This document shows positions 48,746 through 58,233 of a stretch of DNA of 64,000 nucleotides, piece after piece. Numbering within the stretch: position 1 is the stretch's first letter; each line of letters opens with the position of its first letter. Made by a program: the position numbers and the translations under genes. The stretch covers positions 434,001-498,000 of the forward strand of contig NZ_RCNS01000004.1 of NCBI RefSeq assembly GCF_009725995.1, given 5' to 3'. The notes below the pieces were generated by a model that worked only from the letters and a program-made list of their open reading frames with translations, did no database searches and was not told the DNA's origin. The stretch is from Zobellia laminariae (GTDB lineage: Bacteria; Bacteroidota; Bacteroidia; Flavobacteriales; Flavobacteriaceae).

Positions 48746-49222
48746 TTATTGCGTTTTTATAGGTCCTGTTTTATACTTGGTATTATAATCCATTTTTAGG
48801 CTTTGGATGTTGTTATTTAAATCTTCTGCCTGAGATTGGAGTAAGGCACTTGTGGTCTTAGGCAAACTATTAAAGGCCAACAGATTTTGATAATGTAAAA
48901 CCAAGTTTTGCTCATTGGCAGTAAGTAAAACATTTACTTCCCTGTCCGATAAGTTTTTCTCCAACAACTGTTTTTCAACTGACTCAAAGATAGGGGTATC
49001 CGTTTGAATAGAATTCGGCACTTTATTTTGGGTAATCGAGTAATATTCGTCTGCTAGGATTTTCTCAAAATCCTGTTCTTCAAAATGGCGTTTTTTAAAA
49101 TAGGCCTGCCATATGGGATAACGGTCCGATTGTATAAGTGTACCATATGTGCGCTCGCAAGCGTGTGCTTGCGCTATAAGTTCATTAAGTGCATTTTCCC
49201 ATGCGGTTCGTTCTCTTTCCAT
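48746..49222 (-). CDS. hypothetical helical protein, 158 residues
   Basis: No family recognised. The product is helical and charged, with no signal peptide or membrane span: MERERTAWENALNELIAQAH, then SDRYPIWQAYFKKRHFEEQD and later NLVLHYQNLLAFNSLPKTTS. A four-helix-bundle fold (DUF2383-like) is possible but not shown. It lies 41 bases after the upstream SDR gene and just before the 43-residue membrane protein, so it is probably part of that operon. Confidence 0.65.
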   Translation of the reverse strand: MERERTAWENALNELIAQAHACERTYGTLIQSDRYPIWQAYFKKRHFEEQDFEKILADEYYSITQNKVPNSIQTDTPIFESVEKQLLEKNLSDREVNVLLTANEQNLVLHYQNLLAFNSLPKTTSALLQSQAEDLNNNIQSLKMDYNTKYKTGPIKTQ

Positions 49223-49263
49223 GTTTTTAGATTTATAGGTTCTACATTCGTTTTAGCTATTAA

Positions 49264-50082
49264 TCACCCGAAAGCAGATTCTACGGCACCACCATCTATT
49301 CGTACGTTGGTTCCGTTTACATAACTGGCATGCTCAGAACACAAGAAAGCTACAACGGCAGCAACCTCTTCTGGTTTTCCTCTACGTTCCATAGCAATAT
49401 GTGGTCTCTTGTTTTTTACGAACCATTCTACAGCTTCTTTAACGGAGATATCTTTCTCCTTGGCCAAATCTTCCATCATAGCATCTGTCATAGGAGTTTC
49501 AATGTAAGCGGGCGATATACAATTGAATAATAGATTCTCTTTGGAATAGGCTCTAGACAAACATTTTGAAAGGTTTATAATAGCTGCTTTACATGCATTA
49601 TATGGACTTTCATCTACATAAGGCTGAAAAGCGTTTTCACTGGCTACCATAACCATACGACCCCATTTTAGTTTTTGCATTTGTGGTACAAAGGCACGTG
49701 CCACACGAACGGCGCCCATCAAGTCCACTTGAATAGTTTTCATCCAATCGTCATCGGTCAGTTCTAGAAAATCACCAGCTGCGCCTCTTGCTCCCGCCGA
49801 GTGAAAAACAATATGTGCGCCCCCAAATTCGGTTTCTACCTTTTTTGCTAGATCCAAAACCTCTTGGTTTTTAGAAATGTCAGCAGCAATTCCCATTACT
49901 TTGGCACCGTCTTTGGCATCCTTTTCAACTTGCTTCACAGCATTTTTTAAATCCTTACCATTCTCTCTATCCGATAAGATGATATTTACACCTTCTCTCG
50001 CTAAGAATTTAGCAGTTTCTATTCCTAATCCTGAATCTCCTCCTGTTATGAGGGCTGTTTTTCCTTTTATATTTAAATCCAT
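49264..50082 (-). CDS. SDR family NAD(P)-dependent oxidoreductase
   Basis: 272 residues of the classical short-chain dehydrogenase fold. The cofactor motif TGGDSGLG is at 14-21, the HSAGARG segment replaces the usual NNAG, and the catalytic YNACK is near residue 160 with a Ser in VASENAF shortly before. The C-terminal EEVAAVVAFLCSEHASYVNG and RIDGG are typical. The substrate is unknown. The next SDR gene is upstream by 44 bases, and both are likely expressed together. Confidence 0.9.
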   Translation of the reverse strand: MDLNIKGKTALITGGDSGLGIETAKFLAREGVNIILSDRENGKDLKNAVKQVEKDAKDGAKVMGIAADISKNQEVLDLAKKVETEFGGAHIVFHSAGARGAAGDFLELTDDDWMKTIQVDLMGAVRVARAFVPQMQKLKWGRMVMVASENAFQPYVDESPYNACKAAIINLSKCLSRAYSKENLLFNCISPAYIETPMTDAMMEDLAKEKDISVKEAVEWFVKNKRPHIAMERRGKPEEVAAVVAFLCSEHASYVNGTNVRIDGGAVESAFG

Positions 50083-50126
50083 TATAATCGTTTTTAATTT
50101 GTACTTATTTAATTCAAATTTTTATA

Positions 50127-50945
50127 CTATCCGTTTGTGGTAAAACCAGGATAGCAAGTCATTCCTCCATCCACGAAGATGGTAGTTCCGTTTATGTATT
50201 CAGATTCGTCCGAAGCCAACCAACTGGCCACACTACCAATATCCTCTGGTACACCAATCTGTTTGTAGGGTATAAGTTTTAGCATGTTCTCTCTGCCTTC
50301 TTTGGTACTCCAAACATCTTTATTGATATCTGTTTTAATGGCACCGGGAGCAATACTATTACATCTAATTTTATGGGGAGCATAAGCTTGGCAGATACTC
50401 TCCATTAACATTAATAGCCCTCCTTTTGACGCTGCATAATTTGCATGCCCCGCCCATGGGATTTCTTCATGTACAGAACTCATATGAATAATTTTTCCTA
50501 GTGAGTTGGAGACGTCCTTACGCATACCCCTGCGCATGAATTCAATAATAGCTTCCTTAGCACATAAGAACTGCCCCGTAAGGTTTACATCTATTACTTT
50601 TTTCCAAGCGTCTAACGGCATTTCGTGCAACGGATGGTCTATCTGTAGACCTGCATTGGGAACGCAGACATCTACAGTCCCAAAGTGGTTGATTGTCTTT
50701 TTAAAAAGCTCTTTTACATCTTCTTCTTTACTAACGTCACCATGGAGAACTATAGCTTCACCAGATGTTGAATTCTTATTGATCTCATCCGCTACTTCTT
50801 CTGCCGCTTCTTTTGAGCTTCTGTAGTTTACTACAATATTAGCGCCTTCGGCACCTAGGGCTTTTGCAACGGCGGCACCTATACCATTGCTAGAACCCGT
50901 TATAATACAGGTTTGATTTTCGAGTCTATTATTCGGTTTTTGCAT
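50127..50945 (-). CDS. SDR family oxidoreductase, glucose 1-dehydrogenase-like
   Basis: 272 residues. TGSSNGIG at 16-23 binds the cofactor, VNYRSS after the second strand suggests NADP(H), PNAGLQ replaces NNAG, the active-site Ser is in IHMSSVHEEIPWAGHANY and YAASK lies near 169. The C-terminal GVPEDIGSVASWLASDESEY and FVDGGMTCYP resemble Bacillus-type glucose 1-dehydrogenases. The true substrate is not known. It is the first gene of a minus-strand run ending at the terminator at 48444-48474. Confidence 0.9.
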   Translation of the reverse strand: MQKPNNRLENQTCIITGSSNGIGAAVAKALGAEGANIVVNYRSSKEAAEEVADEINKNSTSGEAIVLHGDVSKEEDVKELFKKTINHFGTVDVCVPNAGLQIDHPLHEMPLDAWKKVIDVNLTGQFLCAKEAIIEFMRRGMRKDVSNSLGKIIHMSSVHEEIPWAGHANYAASKGGLLMLMESICQAYAPHKIRCNSIAPGAIKTDINKDVWSTKEGRENMLKLIPYKQIGVPEDIGSVASWLASDESEYINGTTIFVDGGMTCYPGFTTNG

Positions 50946-51133
50946 TTCTTATGTAATTAGGTGATAAAATTACATTGGTAAATTCTGAAAGGATTGTCCG
51001 ATACATAAAATTCATAGCTCAATGCAATTAGTGGGTAAAGTGATTATAGTCAGGTGGTTCACTTTTGTTTTAACGACATTAATTTTCGCTATCAAGTCTA
51101 TATAAGGAATTTGGTTGCCCTTAATTTGTGTGA

Positions 51134-51156
51134 GCGATGATAGTTGCTATCCTCGC
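51134..51156. promoter_or_regulatory. imperfect inverted repeat upstream of the peroxiredoxin-like gene
   Basis: GCGATGATAG and CTATCCTCGC flank TTG, a 10-bp dyad with one mismatch. It lies 31 bases before the start at 51188 in the divergent region shared with the SDR operon. It could be an operator or a hairpin in the mRNA leader; no poly-T tract follows, so a terminator is unlikely. Confidence 0.35.
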
Positions 51157-51187
51157 CTTAAAAATAAAATGAAGAACAAAATATAGA

Positions 51188-51700
51188 ATGATGATAAAAC
51201 CTAAAACGGAAGTACCCCAATTAGATCTCCCTCTTATAAATGATGCCAGATGGAATTTGGCCGCTCAGAAAAGTGAAACATTTACCATCCTTGTTTTTTA
51301 CCGAGGATTGCATTGTCCTGTTTGCAAGAATTATTTAGAAGAGCTAGCGAAGAAATTAAAGGATTTCACAGACAGAGGAGCACATGTTGTTGCCATTAGC
51401 AGCGATAGTGAAGAGCGTGCTAAAAAAGCAGGTAAAGAGTGGGATGTTCCCGGATTGCCAATAGCCTATGGACTACCTATTGAGGAAGCTCGCAATTGGG
51501 GACTATTTGTTTCTAAAGGAATAAAAGATTCAGAGCCAGATATGTTTTCTGAACCCGGAGTTTTCTTGGTAAGACCAGATAATACTTTATACGCTAGTGC
51601 AATACAGACTATGCCATTTGCTAGGCCTAATTGGAAAGATATTCTGAATGCCATTGATTATATAGAAAAGAACGATTATCCAGCAAGAGGAGGAGAATAG
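51188..51700 (+). CDS. peroxiredoxin-like (AhpC/TSA family) protein
   Basis: 170 residues with a thioredoxin fold. FTILVFYRGLHCPVCKNYLE has the active CxxC at 43-46, and VAISSDSEERAKKAGKEWDV and FSEPGVFLVRPDNTLYAS follow as in the peroxiredoxin-like branch. The family reduces peroxides or acts as a thiol oxidoreductase in the cytoplasm; no signal peptide is present. It is a single gene, divergent from the SDR operon. Confidence 0.88.
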   Translation: MMIKPKTEVPQLDLPLINDARWNLAAQKSETFTILVFYRGLHCPVCKNYLEELAKKLKDFTDRGAHVVAISSDSEERAKKAGKEWDVPGLPIAYGLPIEEARNWGLFVSKGIKDSEPDMFSEPGVFLVRPDNTLYASAIQTMPFARPNWKDILNAIDYIEKNDYPARGGE

Positions 51701-51873
51701 GTTTTAAAACCTGACAGTTTAAGATTTTATTAGTGCAAATAATCTCAATATGACAATAGGCACATTCAATCCTATATCTAGTTTCTAAACTAGGAATGTA
51801 TTTCGTAACTTTAGGTAGGAGGGCTACTACATTCCCTTTTGTAAGGCAGAGAACCTACTAAATTTTAAGGCTT

Positions 51874-52317
51874 ATGGAACTGGATTATAAAAATTATCGG
51901 AAAGTAAAAATCTATTTTAACAAGGTCTGTAGGGCTTTGACAAATCTTGAAAAACTACAGGAAAGGTCATCACTGTCCTTTGGAAATGCTCTAATGGCAT
52001 TACGAGTAAAGGAAATGCAATTAGTGCAGGCGCAATTGGTCAGTTTTTTTATAGATCCCAATTTAAAATTGCCGTACGTACCAGCTTCCCGTTGTAAGGC
52101 CTTAACAACTTGGTATATGAATGATAAACTGTTCTCCTGTAGAAATTTGAGTTCTTTTAACGCCATGTTGATAAAAGAGGATGAAAAGGCGCTGAAAGAG
52201 GTAGAATACATTACTAAAGATCTGTTTTTATCTTCCGCTTTAAAAACGCTGTTTGAAGAACACAGAGAAAGATTAAAAAAACTTAGAATTACTAAAGACA
52301 TATTAAACGAATTGTAA
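51874..52317 (+). CDS. hypothetical helical protein, 147 residues
   Basis: No recognised family. It is basic and mostly helical with no signal peptide: YRKVKIYFNKVCRALTNLEK, then LPYVPASRCKALTTWYMNDK and TLFEEHRERLKKLRITKDIL. Its stop codon abuts the ATG of the hydrolase gene (52318), so the two are translated together and probably work together. A four-helix bundle is possible. Confidence 0.65.
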   Translation: MELDYKNYRKVKIYFNKVCRALTNLEKLQERSSLSFGNALMALRVKEMQLVQAQLVSFFIDPNLKLPYVPASRCKALTTWYMNDKLFSCRNLSSFNAMLIKEDEKALKEVEYITKDLFLSSALKTLFEEHRERLKKLRITKDILNEL

Positions 52318-53073
52318 ATGGACGAATACACAGGGTTGAAATACGAGAGAATAGGTGAAGGAAAGAAGACCATTGTGTTTGTACATTATTTTGGAGGTGA
52401 TGCCGGAAGTTGGAAATGGCTGGCCAAAAGACTACGTAAAAAATATACCTGCATCATGCTAAACTTACCAGGTTTTGGAGGTACAAGGCCTCTTGCAGAA
52501 CCTTCTATTTACGGCATGGCACAGTATATAAATGTCTGTATTGATGAGTTAAAATTAAAGGACTATATACTTTGCGGGCATTCTATGGGCGCTAAATTGG
52601 TGCTTTACGCCGCTCAGATTAAAAATGCTAATTTACCCAGTAAATTAATGTTGATAGCCCCATCGCCACCTACGGTAGAAAACATGCCTGAAGAAGAACG
52701 TAAGCGCATGTTGAATCACCCAGATAGAGCTGAAGCTGCAAATACGGTGCATAATGGTATCAAGAAGAAATTAGGTAAGAAAAAGTTGCTATACGCCGTC
52801 AATTCTCAATTACGAATAGAAGAGACCACTTGGAAATGGTGGTTGAACGTGGGCATGAAAAATAACATTGCCGAACGTATTAAGGGTCTGGATATTCCAA
52901 CAGACGTTATTTTCTCTAATGACGACCCAGTAATATCTACAGATGCCATTTATAATGAGGTACTTCCTAATCTTAGCAGCCCTTCCTCCGTGGCGTTAAG
53001 CAGAGTAGGGCATTTAATTCCTATGGAAGCACCGCGAAAACTGGCTAGAATCATCAAAAAAATTAACAAATAA
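52318..53073 (+). CDS. alpha/beta hydrolase
   Basis: 251 residues. TIVFVHYFGGDAGSWKWLAK carries the oxyanion region (HYFGG in place of HGxPG), the nucleophile elbow is GHSMGAK with Ser at 89, and the late sequence FSNDDPVIS and RVGHLIPMEAPRKLA supply the likely acid and His of the triad. The substrate is unknown. It follows the 147-residue gene without any gap. Confidence 0.9.
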   Translation: MDEYTGLKYERIGEGKKTIVFVHYFGGDAGSWKWLAKRLRKKYTCIMLNLPGFGGTRPLAEPSIYGMAQYINVCIDELKLKDYILCGHSMGAKLVLYAAQIKNANLPSKLMLIAPSPPTVENMPEEERKRMLNHPDRAEAANTVHNGIKKKLGKKKLLYAVNSQLRIEETTWKWWLNVGMKNNIAERIKGLDIPTDVIFSNDDPVISTDAIYNEVLPNLSSPSSVALSRVGHLIPMEAPRKLARIIKKINK

Positions 53074-53228
53074 GACTTCTCTAAGTAGCTATACGGCGTA
53101 ATTACATATCGCAATATGGGCCCTAATCACTGAAAAGGGCAGATATCGTCAACATCAAAAGCAAATAAGTTAATATATGATTGTTAAAAGTGTAGAAATC
53201 ATGCGCTTATTACTGATCTTTGCCCTTT

Positions 53229-56200
53229 ATGCAAAAGGAGAAAAGAAAAAATAGGGGATTACGGCGCTTAGGACGAGTGTCATTAGTGGTCCTACTTATA
53301 TTTCTTGGTCTGGTGCTTTTTATACGAAGCCAATGGGGACAGGATATAATAGTTGGTAAGCTTACCAATTACGTTTCCCAAAAGACAAATACAAAGGTTG
53401 AAATAGACCGCCTGTTTCTTACTTTTTCGGGCAATGTTTTCTTAGAGGGATTGTATCTGGAGGATACCAAAGGCGATACGCTTATCTATTCTAAAAATTT
53501 AGAAGTCAACTTACCGCTAACACCTTTAATTTTTGGTAATGAGCTGAGCTTAAATTCCGCTGCTTGGGAAGGACTTCGTGCACATATCAAAAGAGAAGAG
53601 GCATCGGAAGATTTCAATTTCACTTTTTTGGTCGATGCTTTTGCGTCTGCAGATACGACAACTACTACAAATACTGAGCCCATGCAAATTAGTATTGGCG
53701 AACTAGATTTCAAAGATTTTAAGATTGACTATGACGACCAATTTTTAGGAATTGATAGTCGCATTAAGCTTGGTGAGTTGGTATTGGATGCCGATGAAAC
53801 TGATTTGGATAAACTAAGGTTTGAATTAGATGAACTTAAATTATCAAACACAGAGATCTTCTATAAACAGACCAAGCCTTTTGTATCCGGAGATGCTACA
53901 GAAAGTACTATGCCGTATTTTATAGTAAAAAATCTGCAGCTTTTAAATGTAAAAGCGGACTATAATTCGGTTCCTGATGCTATTACTGCCCGGCTAAATC
54001 TTCAGGATTTTGAATTGGAATTGCCAAAAGCAGATTTGGCAACGAATGATATAGAGGTAGAGAGAATTGCTCTAAAAGGCTCTTCAATCTCCTTGCAGCT
54101 TCCTTCAGCTACGGAAACGGTAGATTCAACCGCAGTACAACTACCCGATGCTGCTTTTGAGTGGCCTAAATTTTTGGTTAGTGCAGATGAAATCGATTTT
54201 CAAGAGAATACGATTGCTTATACCATGGGAACGGCACAGCCGGTAAAAGGGAAGTTTAATGCGAATGCTATTTCACTTTCTGATTTTAAACTTCAGGCGA
54301 ATGATGTAAACTATCAGCCTAAAAAAGTGAAAATAAATCTCAAAGCTCTTTCCTTTTCAGAAGAAAGTGGAATTGTGCTAAAAAACTTGACATTCAATGC
54401 CAATGTAGATGATACCTCTGCTGCACTGGAAGAACTGCAATTGCTCGTAAATGAAAGTTCTTTGGTAGGACAAATGACATTGAATTATCCATCTGTAGAA
54501 AAATTGATGGATGCACCAGAGCAGACTCAGGTAGATGTTAAGCTTAAAGAAATATACCTCAATTTAAATGATGTATTCACTTTACAACCTGAACTTGCGG
54601 AAAACACCTATTTACAGTCGGCTTCAAAGCATTTGGTTGAAGGCGACATTTCAGCAAAGGGTACTTTACAGAAAATTGACATAAAAAATATAGATTTAAA
54701 CTGGGGCGAAACCACTCGGTTTGTCGCTCAAGGAAATCTTCAAAATGTAACGCAGCCAGATTCGTTGTACTTCAACTTTGACACCATTAAACTGAATACC
54801 GTTAAGGAGGATGTAGCGCAATTTGTTTCTGAACAAGAATTGGGTATTACGCTACCAAAGACTATTGTTCTTAATGCTCAGGCTAAAGGAAGGGTAGATG
54901 ACCTAAGTGCCACAGCAGCATTAATTATTCCCGAGGGCGCTATTACGGCGAATGGTACTTACCAAGATGGCAATGAGATGCGTTTTGACGGAAACATAAA
55001 AGTAGACAGCCTAGAAATTAATAAACTGTTGAACAACCCGGAATTAGGCGTTGTTTCGTTTACTATGGATGCTTCTGGGGGTGGTGATGTCAACAATCTT
55101 GATGCAAAAATTAAAACAGATTTCACCCAACTCATACTTAGTAATTATGATTTTTCAGCCTTAAAACTGGAAGGTGATATTGAAAATGGAAAAGGGGTGG
55201 TTGACCTATCCTTCAAAGATGATAACCTTAACTTTTTAGCCAAAACCAATGTTGTTTTAGATTCGCTAAGCTCAAAATTAGATTTAGATTTGAATGTTAT
55301 TGGCGCTGACCTGTATGCTTTGGGTGTTACAAAGGAGCGTATAAAAGCGGGACTTCAGCTTAATGCAAAATATAGCGGGAATGCCGAAGCTTATCAGATA
55401 GATGCCCAGATAAAAAATGGGGTGGCAGTCTATGATAATGAGCAGTACCAAATGGGACCGGTTAATCTAAAATCGGCTATAGATAAAGCCAATACAGATG
55501 TTACGGTAAATAGTGATTTCTTAGTAGGGAGCTTAAAATCTAATGCTCCGCCAAAAGGATTGACCGATGCGCTAACCCGTCAATTTGAAAATTATTTTAA
55601 AGAGGCTACAGAAGAGGTAATAGCACCAGATTCGGTACAGCTTAAAATGAATTTGAAAATATCTCCAACACCTTTCCTTACAGAAGTATTTTTGCGAGAT
55701 GTGGACCGCTTGGATTCGGTTTTGGTAGAGGCAGATTTTAATGCCCTCACTAAGAAGTTGAATGCTAATTTACATGTGCCGGCCATTTCATACCAAGGTA
55801 GCTCTATAGATAGTTTGAATGCAAAAGTAACAGGCAATGCTACCAACTTAAATTTCACGGCAGGCTTTGCAGGTCTTGTATCAGACCCTATTCATATTAA
55901 AAGAACTTATATAGATGGTGACCTGAAAAACAAAAAGCTATTTCTAGATTTTGTAGCTATGGATGATAGTGTGGCTATTGCAAAAGTCTCTTCCCAACTT
56001 ACCCTTTCAAAAGATACAACGCTTATTCATATAGACCCGTCTAATTTGGTTTTGAACAAGAAAGAATGGTCCGTTCCAGAGGATAATCAGATTGCTATAG
56101 GGGAACAATTATTGCGATTGAAAAACATGAAATTTACGCGCAATGAACAGTCGCTAACCATCAGCGATCAATTGCCTAATCAGGAAAAAGAGCATATCGG

Positions 56201-58232
56201 AATTGTTTTCGATAATTTTAAACTACAGACTTTCTTAGGGTTTTTAAATCCAGATGAAACTTTAGCATCTGGTTTGGTAAAGGGCGATTTAATTATAGAG
56301 AATCCTTTTGGTGCAACAGGCTTGGTGGCAGATTTTAAAATCAATTCCTTGGAGGCGTTACAAAATCCTTTGGGTAATCTTACTCTAAAGGCAAATTCTA
56401 CCGGTAACGCTGCATATGACTTTAACCTTGCCTTAAAAGATGGTGGGGCAGACTTGGACTTAAAAGGGGACTATGCCGCGGCGGAAACAGGAGCTAAACT
56501 TAACTTAGATCTTGATCTGAACCGCATAGAACTAAAAACGCTGGAAGCTTTTACAGAAGGAGTTATCAAAGATGCTCACGGGGCATTATCGGGAAAAGTA
56601 AATGTTTCCGGTACCACGGCTTCGCCCGAATACAATGGGACTATAAACTTTTCTGGTGTAGATTTTAATTTAGCAGAAGTGAATTCTGTTTTTAAAGTGA
56701 CTGATGAGCTACTAAAACTGGATACAAATGGTGTGTATTTTGATAGTTTTGAAATTACGGATGCAGATGGTAGCGATTTTACGGTACAAGGTGCTGTACT
56801 CACAAAAGACTTTTTAAACCCTTCGTTTGATTTAAAGCTGACAGCGGAGAACTTCCGGGTGTTGAACTCCACAAAAGAAGATAATGAGTTGTATTACGGT
56901 ACGGCCAGTTTGGATGCAGACCTAAAGTTAGAAGGAGATTTGGACCTTCCTAAAATAAGTGGCAAACTGCGTGTCCGGAAAATTACGGACGTTACCTATG
57001 TAGTGCCAGAATCGCAATTAGATGTTGAGGAACGGGATGGCGTGGTACTTTTTGTAAACCGTGAGAACCCAGATGCTATTTTAACGAAAAACGACCAAGA
57101 AGAAACACCTTCCCTTTTAAAAGGAATGGATATTAGAGCAGTATTGGAAATTGCCGAAGATGCAGATTTTCATGTAATTATAGATGAACGCACTGGAGAT
57201 AATCTACAAATTTCCGGTGATGCGGCTCTAAATCTAAATGTTGAGCCCAACGGCAGGATAAACCTCTCCGGAAGGTATGAGTTGAAATCTGGGCATTATG
57301 AGACCAATCTGTACAATCTTGTAAAACGGCGCTTTGAAATAAAACCAGGTAGTACCATAACATGGCAGGGAGACCCTACTGATGCTAAACTAGATGTAAC
57401 TGCGGTCTATAATATAGAAACATCTGCAGAGTCTTTAATGTCTTCCGTTACTTCTAGTGAGGATGCAAGTGTAAGTTCAAAATATAATGAGGTGTTGCCT
57501 TTTATTGTATATCTCAATGTGGATGGCGAGCTTATGCAGCCAGAGCTATCCTTTGGATTGGATATGCCTGAAGATGAACAGGGAGCTTTAAGCGGGGCCG
57601 TTTATGGGCGTGTTCAACAATTAAACGCACAAGAAGCAGAACTGAACAAGCAGGTCTTTTCGCTGTTGGCTTTGAGCAGATTTTATCCTGATTCTGGTAG
57701 TGACGGTAGCTCGGGAGGAACAGCGGCAATTGCTAGGGATAACGTTAATAAGGTGCTTTCTGGTGAACTCAATTCATTCTCCGATAAAGTTTTTGGTAAT
57801 ACTGGTGTTGAGGTAGGTTTTGATTTAGACAGTTTTACAGATTACCAAGGCGATAGCCCAGAAGATAGGACCCAATTGAACATTAGCGCAAAGAAAAAAT
57901 TGTTTGATGATCGTTTGGTCGTAAGTGCGGGTAGTGCGGTAGATGTTGAAGGTAGCGCGCAATCAGAAGATGAAGCGACACCTATAATTGGGAACGTAAG
58001 TTTGGAATACTCGCTTACCAAAGATGGTAGATATCGCCTACGCGGATTTCGTAAGAGTGAATATGAAAATATTATTGACGGTCAGTTAATAGTGACCGGA
58101 ATGGCAGTTATTTTTAATAGGGAATTTAATAAATTCAGTCAGTTGTTCAACCCCGTTAAAAAGGATTCCGATAAAAAAGGAAAGAAAAAGGAAGCGGATA
58201 AAGAGGAGAATCAACCAAAGGAAGACAAGTAA
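53229..58232 (+). CDS. tamB: TamB, translocation and assembly module / inner-membrane AsmA-like protein
   Basis: 1667 residues from the ATG at 53229; the frame extends to a TTG three codons upstream, which is less likely. One N-terminal membrane span (about 17-33) is followed by a very long beta-rich periplasmic body, with the TamB C-terminal (DUF490) domain in the last 400 residues, including SGRYELKSGHYETNLYNLVK and FVIYL-like PFIVYLNVDGELMQPELSFG. It ends in a Lys/Glu-rich tail. TamB bridges the inner and outer membranes and is implicated in outer-membrane protein assembly and lipid transport. It is followed 1 base later by its outer-membrane partner. Confidence 0.93.
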   Translation: MQKEKRKNRGLRRLGRVSLVVLLIFLGLVLFIRSQWGQDIIVGKLTNYVSQKTNTKVEIDRLFLTFSGNVFLEGLYLEDTKGDTLIYSKNLEVNLPLTPLIFGNELSLNSAAWEGLRAHIKREEASEDFNFTFLVDAFASADTTTTTNTEPMQISIGELDFKDFKIDYDDQFLGIDSRIKLGELVLDADETDLDKLRFELDELKLSNTEIFYKQTKPFVSGDATESTMPYFIVKNLQLLNVKADYNSVPDAITARLNLQDFELELPKADLATNDIEVERIALKGSSISLQLPSATETVDSTAVQLPDAAFEWPKFLVSADEIDFQENTIAYTMGTAQPVKGKFNANAISLSDFKLQANDVNYQPKKVKINLKALSFSEESGIVLKNLTFNANVDDTSAALEELQLLVNESSLVGQMTLNYPSVEKLMDAPEQTQVDVKLKEIYLNLNDVFTLQPELAENTYLQSASKHLVEGDISAKGTLQKIDIKNIDLNWGETTRFVAQGNLQNVTQPDSLYFNFDTIKLNTVKEDVAQFVSEQELGITLPKTIVLNAQAKGRVDDLSATAALIIPEGAITANGTYQDGNEMRFDGNIKVDSLEINKLLNNPELGVVSFTMDASGGGDVNNLDAKIKTDFTQLILSNYDFSALKLEGDIENGKGVVDLSFKDDNLNFLAKTNVVLDSLSSKLDLDLNVIGADLYALGVTKERIKAGLQLNAKYSGNAEAYQIDAQIKNGVAVYDNEQYQMGPVNLKSAIDKANTDVTVNSDFLVGSLKSNAPPKGLTDALTRQFENYFKEATEEVIAPDSVQLKMNLKISPTPFLTEVFLRDVDRLDSVLVEADFNALTKKLNANLHVPAISYQGSSIDSLNAKVTGNATNLNFTAGFAGLVSDPIHIKRTYIDGDLKNKKLFLDFVAMDDSVAIAKVSSQLTLSKDTTLIHIDPSNLVLNKKEWSVPEDNQIAIGEQLLRLKNMKFTRNEQSLTISDQLPNQEKEHIGIVFDNFKLQTFLGFLNPDETLASGLVKGDLIIENPFGATGLVADFKINSLEALQNPLGNLTLKANSTGNAAYDFNLALKDGGADLDLKGDYAAAETGAKLNLDLDLNRIELKTLEAFTEGVIKDAHGALSGKVNVSGTTASPEYNGTINFSGVDFNLAEVNSVFKVTDELLKLDTNGVYFDSFEITDADGSDFTVQGAVLTKDFLNPSFDLKLTAENFRVLNSTKEDNELYYGTASLDADLKLEGDLDLPKISGKLRVRKITDVTYVVPESQLDVEERDGVVLFVNRENPDAILTKNDQEETPSLLKGMDIRAVLEIAEDADFHVIIDERTGDNLQISGDAALNLNVEPNGRINLSGRYELKSGHYETNLYNLVKRRFEIKPGSTITWQGDPTDAKLDVTAVYNIETSAESLMSSVTSSEDASVSSKYNEVLPFIVYLNVDGELMQPELSFGLDMPEDEQGALSGAVYGRVQQLNAQEAELNKQVFSLLALSRFYPDSGSDGSSGGTAAIARDNVNKVLSGELNSFSDKVFGNTGVEVGFDLDSFTDYQGDSPEDRTQLNISAKKKLFDDRLVVSAGSAVDVEGSAQSEDEATPIIGNVSLEYSLTKDGRYRLRGFRKSEYENIIDGQLIVTGMAVIFNREFNKFSQLFNPVKKDSDKKGKKKEADKEENQPKEDK

Positions 58233-58233
58233 T

